Shown here piece by piece: positions 31,934 to 34,152 of a DNA stretch of 34,152 nucleotides. The stretch covers positions 1-34,152 of the forward strand of contig CAJWBN010000010.1 of the NCBI GenBank assembly GCA_913020735.1. Reading direction: 5' to 3'. The notes below the pieces were generated by a model. It had not been told where the DNA came from, ran no database searches, and saw nothing but the letters and a program-made list of their open reading frames with translations. The first letter of the stretch is position 1. Every line of letters begins with the position of its first letter. The position numbers were made by a program, and so were the translations under genes. This DNA comes from an uncultured Acidimicrobiaceae bacterium (GTDB lineage: Bacteria > Actinomycetota > Acidimicrobiia > Acidimicrobiales > Poriferisodalaceae).

Positions 31934-32329
31934 CTACTCCCCCTGGCTTTCTTGAAGGACAAACGCTTCATAGCTTTGCGCATCCATCAACTGATCAAAT
32001 TCAGATTCCTCACTCGGTTTAATTACACAGATCCAACCTTCACCGTAGGGGTCTTCGTTGACGAGTTCCGGGCGGTCTTCAAGGGCATCGTTAATTCCAA
32101 CGACTTCTCCTGAAATAGGCGCAAAAACATCCGAGACTGACTTAGTCGACTCAATCTCAGCAAACGCTGAGTTTGCAGACACCGGTAGCCCGACCTCGGG
32201 AAGTTCTACATATACGACGTCTCCCAAAGCATCCTGGGCGAAATCTGTAATGCCAATGTGGGCCAAAGAATTTTCTATACGCACCCACTCGTGGTCACTC
32301 GAATATCGAAGCTCATCAGGTGTATCCAT
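31934..32329 (-). CDS. gcvH: Glycine cleavage system H protein
   Basis: A 131-residue lipoyl carrier that shuttles the aminomethyl intermediate between GcvP and GcvT. HEWVRIENSLAHIGITDFAQDALGDVVYVELPEVG is the start of the lipoyl fold, and K63 in EIESTKSVSDVFAPISGEVV is the lipoylation site. Length is normal. It lies apart from gcvTP in the pgsA-gcvH-FHA-BFN-MerR cluster, as in mycobacteria, and has no riboswitch of its own visible. The FHA gene starts immediately after its stop codon. Confidence 0.95.
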   Translation of the reverse strand: MDTPDELRYSSDHEWVRIENSLAHIGITDFAQDALGDVVYVELPEVGLPVSANSAFAEIESTKSVSDVFAPISGEVVGINDALEDRPELVNEDPYGEGWICVIKPSEESEFDQLMDAQSYEAFVLQESQGE

Positions 32330-32370
32330 ACCCTCAACCTATCCCACCCAGGCAACGAGCGGATCTGCGC

Positions 32371-32955
32371 TCACCGGCTGGCTCGACCTTGCCGAAGTGC
32401 CTCTCGGGCCGCGGGGACGTATGTTACCCCCGACCAATAGTGAATGGGGAGTCCCACAATCGCGCAAACCCAAGCTCCAACGGCGAAAAAAGACGCTATA
32501 AAAATATCGCTCTCCCCGGCTAGGAAAAATGGAAAAGCAAACATCAGTAAAAAGGTGCCGGTCTTCCCCCACCAGGTAACTTCAATTTTTCTGGCTCCAA
32601 ACGCTGCGAGAAAGAGAGCGACTACGGCCACTAATGCCTCCCTAACAAGTGCTAGCCACGCGATCCAGCCCGGGACCGATCCGTCAATCCAGATCGCAAA
32701 AATTCCAACTAAGAGCATCAGGCGATCCGCTGTCGGGTCCAGGATCTTTCCCAATTCGCTTACTTGGTTAAATCTCCGCGCTATAAATCCATCTACCCAG
32801 TCAGTTGCACCTAATGCCCCAAGCAAAAGAGCAGCTGCCCAACGATCCTCCACTGAAAAGAGGAGCCACAGAAAAACAGGGATGCAACCAAGCCGAACAA
32901 GGCTTATGAAATTCGGAACGGTGAATGGTCTCCACGGTAAGGGCTGCTCAGACAT
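32371..32955 (-). CDS. pgsA: CDP-alcohol phosphatidyltransferase (PgsA-like)
   Basis: A 194-residue membrane enzyme that joins a CDP-diacylglycerol phosphatidyl group to an alcohol, most likely glycerol 3-phosphate. The signature D-x2-D-G-x2-A-R-x8-G-x3-D-x3-D is complete: D52, D55, G56, A59, R60, G69, D73 and D77. About five hydrophobic helices follow, and the N-terminus WRPFTVPNFISLVRL is typical. The start is uncertain among the ATG codons at 32955, 32964 and 32976; 32955 is chosen to leave room from the divergent HIT gene at 32980. The lipid head group (glycerol or inositol) cannot be decided. Confidence 0.88.
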   Translation of the reverse strand: MSEQPLPWRPFTVPNFISLVRLGCIPVFLWLLFSVEDRWAAALLLGALGATDWVDGFIARRFNQVSELGKILDPTADRLMLLVGIFAIWIDGSVPGWIAWLALVREALVAVVALFLAAFGARKIEVTWWGKTGTFLLMFAFPFFLAGESDIFIASFFAVGAWVCAIVGLPIHYWSGVTYVPAAREALRQGRASR

Positions 32956-32979
32956 CAGTTGCATCGTAGGCTTCATTTC

Positions 32980-33390
32980 ATGGCATCCGTTTTCACAATG
33001 ATCATTGAAGGAGATTTACCTGGAACTTTCGTCTGGAAAGACGACCAGTGTGTCGCCTTCATGTCGATCAACCCGATCTCATACGGACATACTCTCGTAG
33101 TGCCTCGTGACGAGATTGATCAATGGACCGACGTCCCTTCTGACCTGCAACGACACCTCTTTGAAGTCGCCGGACAAATCGGCACCGCACAGAAACAGGC
33201 GTTTAACACTCAACGCGTCGGGATGGTTATCGCTGGATTCGAGGTACCGCATACACACATACATTTGATCCCCATAAACACGATGGCAGATATGGATTTC
33301 TCTCTAGCAGCTACCTCCGTTGATCCTGAAGAACTCGACAACGCAGCGGTGTCGATCAAAACAGCTTTAGGTACTACCAAAGAGTGTTGA
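32980..33390 (+). CDS. HIT-family (histidine triad) hydrolase
   Basis: A 136-residue protein beginning MASVFTMIIEGDLPGTFVWKDDQ. The triad PHTHIHLIP puts histidines at 91, 93 and 95, and SINPISYGHTLVVPRDEIDQW is the upstream nucleotide-binding block. HIT enzymes hydrolyse AMP from lysine adenylates or similar nucleotide conjugates. The ATG at 32980 lies only 24 bases from the divergent pgsA start. In its last bases it overlaps the convergent SRAP gene by 17 bases. Confidence 0.93.
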   Translation: MASVFTMIIEGDLPGTFVWKDDQCVAFMSINPISYGHTLVVPRDEIDQWTDVPSDLQRHLFEVAGQIGTAQKQAFNTQRVGMVIAGFEVPHTHIHLIPINTMADMDFSLAATSVDPEELDNAAVSIKTALGTTKEC

Positions 33391-34072
33391 CCTGAACAGC
33401 AGCAATGTTTTCAGGTTGATCACGTCGAGGGTTTCCTATTTGGGTATCTACGTAATGGGCTTTTAGCGTCTCAATTGGTGCTTCAGCGATTGAACGTTTC
33501 AGTGCACCAGCATTGTCACGATCCGTATCCAGCCACCTACTCCATAGAGACGAATGCAGGGTGACCGGCATTCGGTCATGAATCCCGGACATAAGACCAT
33601 CGGATTCTCTGGTCAAGATGACCAAAGAGGGGCGGTCCTGAGGGCCTCCATCCGCTCGGCTGGGTTCCCAAATGCCTGCCAGGGCCATGGAGGTTTGGTC
33701 TTGCTTATAGATATAGGACGGTTGACGCCCAGCTCGTCTCGATCCCCCACCCCATTCGAAGAATCCATCAGCCGGGACTAGACATCGACGATATTCGAAA
33801 GACGCAGCAAATCTAGGTTTCAGGTCAACTGTTTCAACGCGGGCATTAATGAGCAAAGTTGAACCGCTACCTTTGCCTTTTACAGGTGAAGTGAACCCCC
33901 ACCGAAACACTTCTATTTTTCGGTTGACGGAGCCTGGAACACCTATGACCCCGTATACGTTCGTTGATGGGGCCACGTTGTAGCTAGGAGCCAGATACTC
34001 CTCGGAAGGCTGAGCCGTGAATAAGGTCTCTAGCTCCGTCGAGCCCGCAGTGGAAACGAATCTTCCGCACAC
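33374..34072 (-). CDS. SRAP (SOS response-associated peptidase) / HMCES-YedK protein
   Basis: A 232-residue SRAP-domain protein that crosslinks to abasic sites in single-stranded DNA through Cys2. The N-terminus is MCGRFVST, so the GTG at 34070-34072 must be the start: Cys2 has to be exposed after Met removal. RRCLVPADGFFEW contributes the catalytic Glu, NARVETV the DNA-contacting segment, and SGIHDRMPV the active-site His. The C-terminus QPENIAAVQVNTLW is longer than E. coli YedK by a few residues. A 12-base palindrome lies upstream at 34086-34097. Confidence 0.94.
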   Translation of the reverse strand: MCGRFVSTAGSTELETLFTAQPSEEYLAPSYNVAPSTNVYGVIGVPGSVNRKIEVFRWGFTSPVKGKGSGSTLLINARVETVDLKPRFAASFEYRRCLVPADGFFEWGGGSRRAGRQPSYIYKQDQTSMALAGIWEPSRADGGPQDRPSLVILTRESDGLMSGIHDRMPVTLHSSLWSRWLDTDRDNAGALKRSIAEAPIETLKAHYVDTQIGNPRRDQPENIAAVQVNTLW

Positions 34073-34085
34073 GCTCTATCGGCCT

Positions 34086-34097
34086 TGAGAATTCTCA
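34086..34097. promoter_or_regulatory. 12-base palindrome upstream of the SRAP gene
   Basis: TGAGAATTCTCA is a perfect palindrome 14 bases upstream of the SRAP start. It does not match the actinobacterial LexA box (GAAC-N4-GTTC type). It may be an operator or chance; the rest of 34073-34152 shows no gene. Confidence 0.3.
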
Positions 34098-34152
34098 GAC
34101 ATATGTAGAACCCTTCATTCCAGTCCGGTCTTGGCGAATCTCTACGTTTACC

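Noticed and set aside
1-34152. CRISPR arrays, transposases, integrases, tRNA or rRNA genes
   Set aside because: No regularly spaced repeats, no mobile-element proteins and no recognisable structural RNA other than the glycine riboswitch were found.

Overview
The window looks like a chromosomal segment of an uncultured, probably marine or freshwater actinobacterium, most likely of the Acidimicrobiia type. This is inferred from gene content: a mycothione reductase, a homologue of the mycobacterial mycothiol-linked DsbA-like nitroreductase Rv2466c, two LLM-class F420-type oxidoreductases, and the actinobacterial pgsA-gcvH-FHA-BFN-MerR gene cluster. Base composition is close to balanced. Genes are tightly packed with very short intergenic gaps. 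I see no insertion sequences, phage genes, CRISPR arrays, rRNA or tRNA.

The most striking result is that two genes need an in-frame UGA read as selenocysteine. At 8084-8440 an ArsC-family protein has UGA exactly at the catalytic position (residue 12, motif H-N-P-H-U-G-S-S-K). The UGA is followed by a 7-bp hairpin with a GGUC loop at the right distance to be a bacterial SECIS. At 14446-15504 selD (selenophosphate synthetase) has UGA at residue 16 of the YSHGAG-U-ACK motif. An ordinary ORF caller would start both genes downstream of the UGA and lose their active sites. Together they indicate a selenocysteine-using actinobacterium with a selenoprotein arsenate-reductase-like enzyme.

Layout. 1-5890 holds a truncated alpha/beta hydrolase, a second hydrolase, the Rv2466c-like protein, a PPOX-type protein, an LLM oxidoreductase, a beta-lactamase-fold serine hydrolase and a YeiH-type transporter. 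6060-12741 holds serB, an enoyl-CoA hydratase, the Sec-ArsC, a tandem glycine riboswitch, gcvT and gcvP (serine/glycine metabolism). 12780-16786 is a plus-strand run of DinB-like protein, nucleoside hydrolase, selD, J-domain protein and NadD-like nucleotidyltransferase. 16817-21333 holds a 2OG-Fe(II) oxygenase, mycothione reductase, a second serine hydrolase and a histidine phosphatase.

21468-26113 is a plus-strand run of NicX-like dioxygenase, acyl-CoA synthetase, hydroxyisobutyrate-dehydrogenase-like protein and a class V aminotransferase, possibly a small catabolic module. 26156-29718 holds an enoyl-CoA hydratase, a small unknown, a TauD-type dioxygenase, an LLM oxidoreductase and a tiny unknown ORF. 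29719-34152 holds msrB behind a DnaA-box-like cluster, then the minus-strand cluster pgsA-gcvH-FHA-BFN-MerR, followed by a HIT protein and an SRAP (HMCES/YedK) protein.

How the parts connect: gcvT, gcvP and gcvH (the last 20 kb away) supply the glycine cleavage system, with gcvTP under a glycine riboswitch and serB feeding the serine/glycine pool. SelD makes the selenium donor for Sec. Mycothione reductase, the Rv2466c-like protein, MsrB and Sec-ArsC form a thiol/selenol redox set. Calls rest on reading motifs by eye; no database search was possible.
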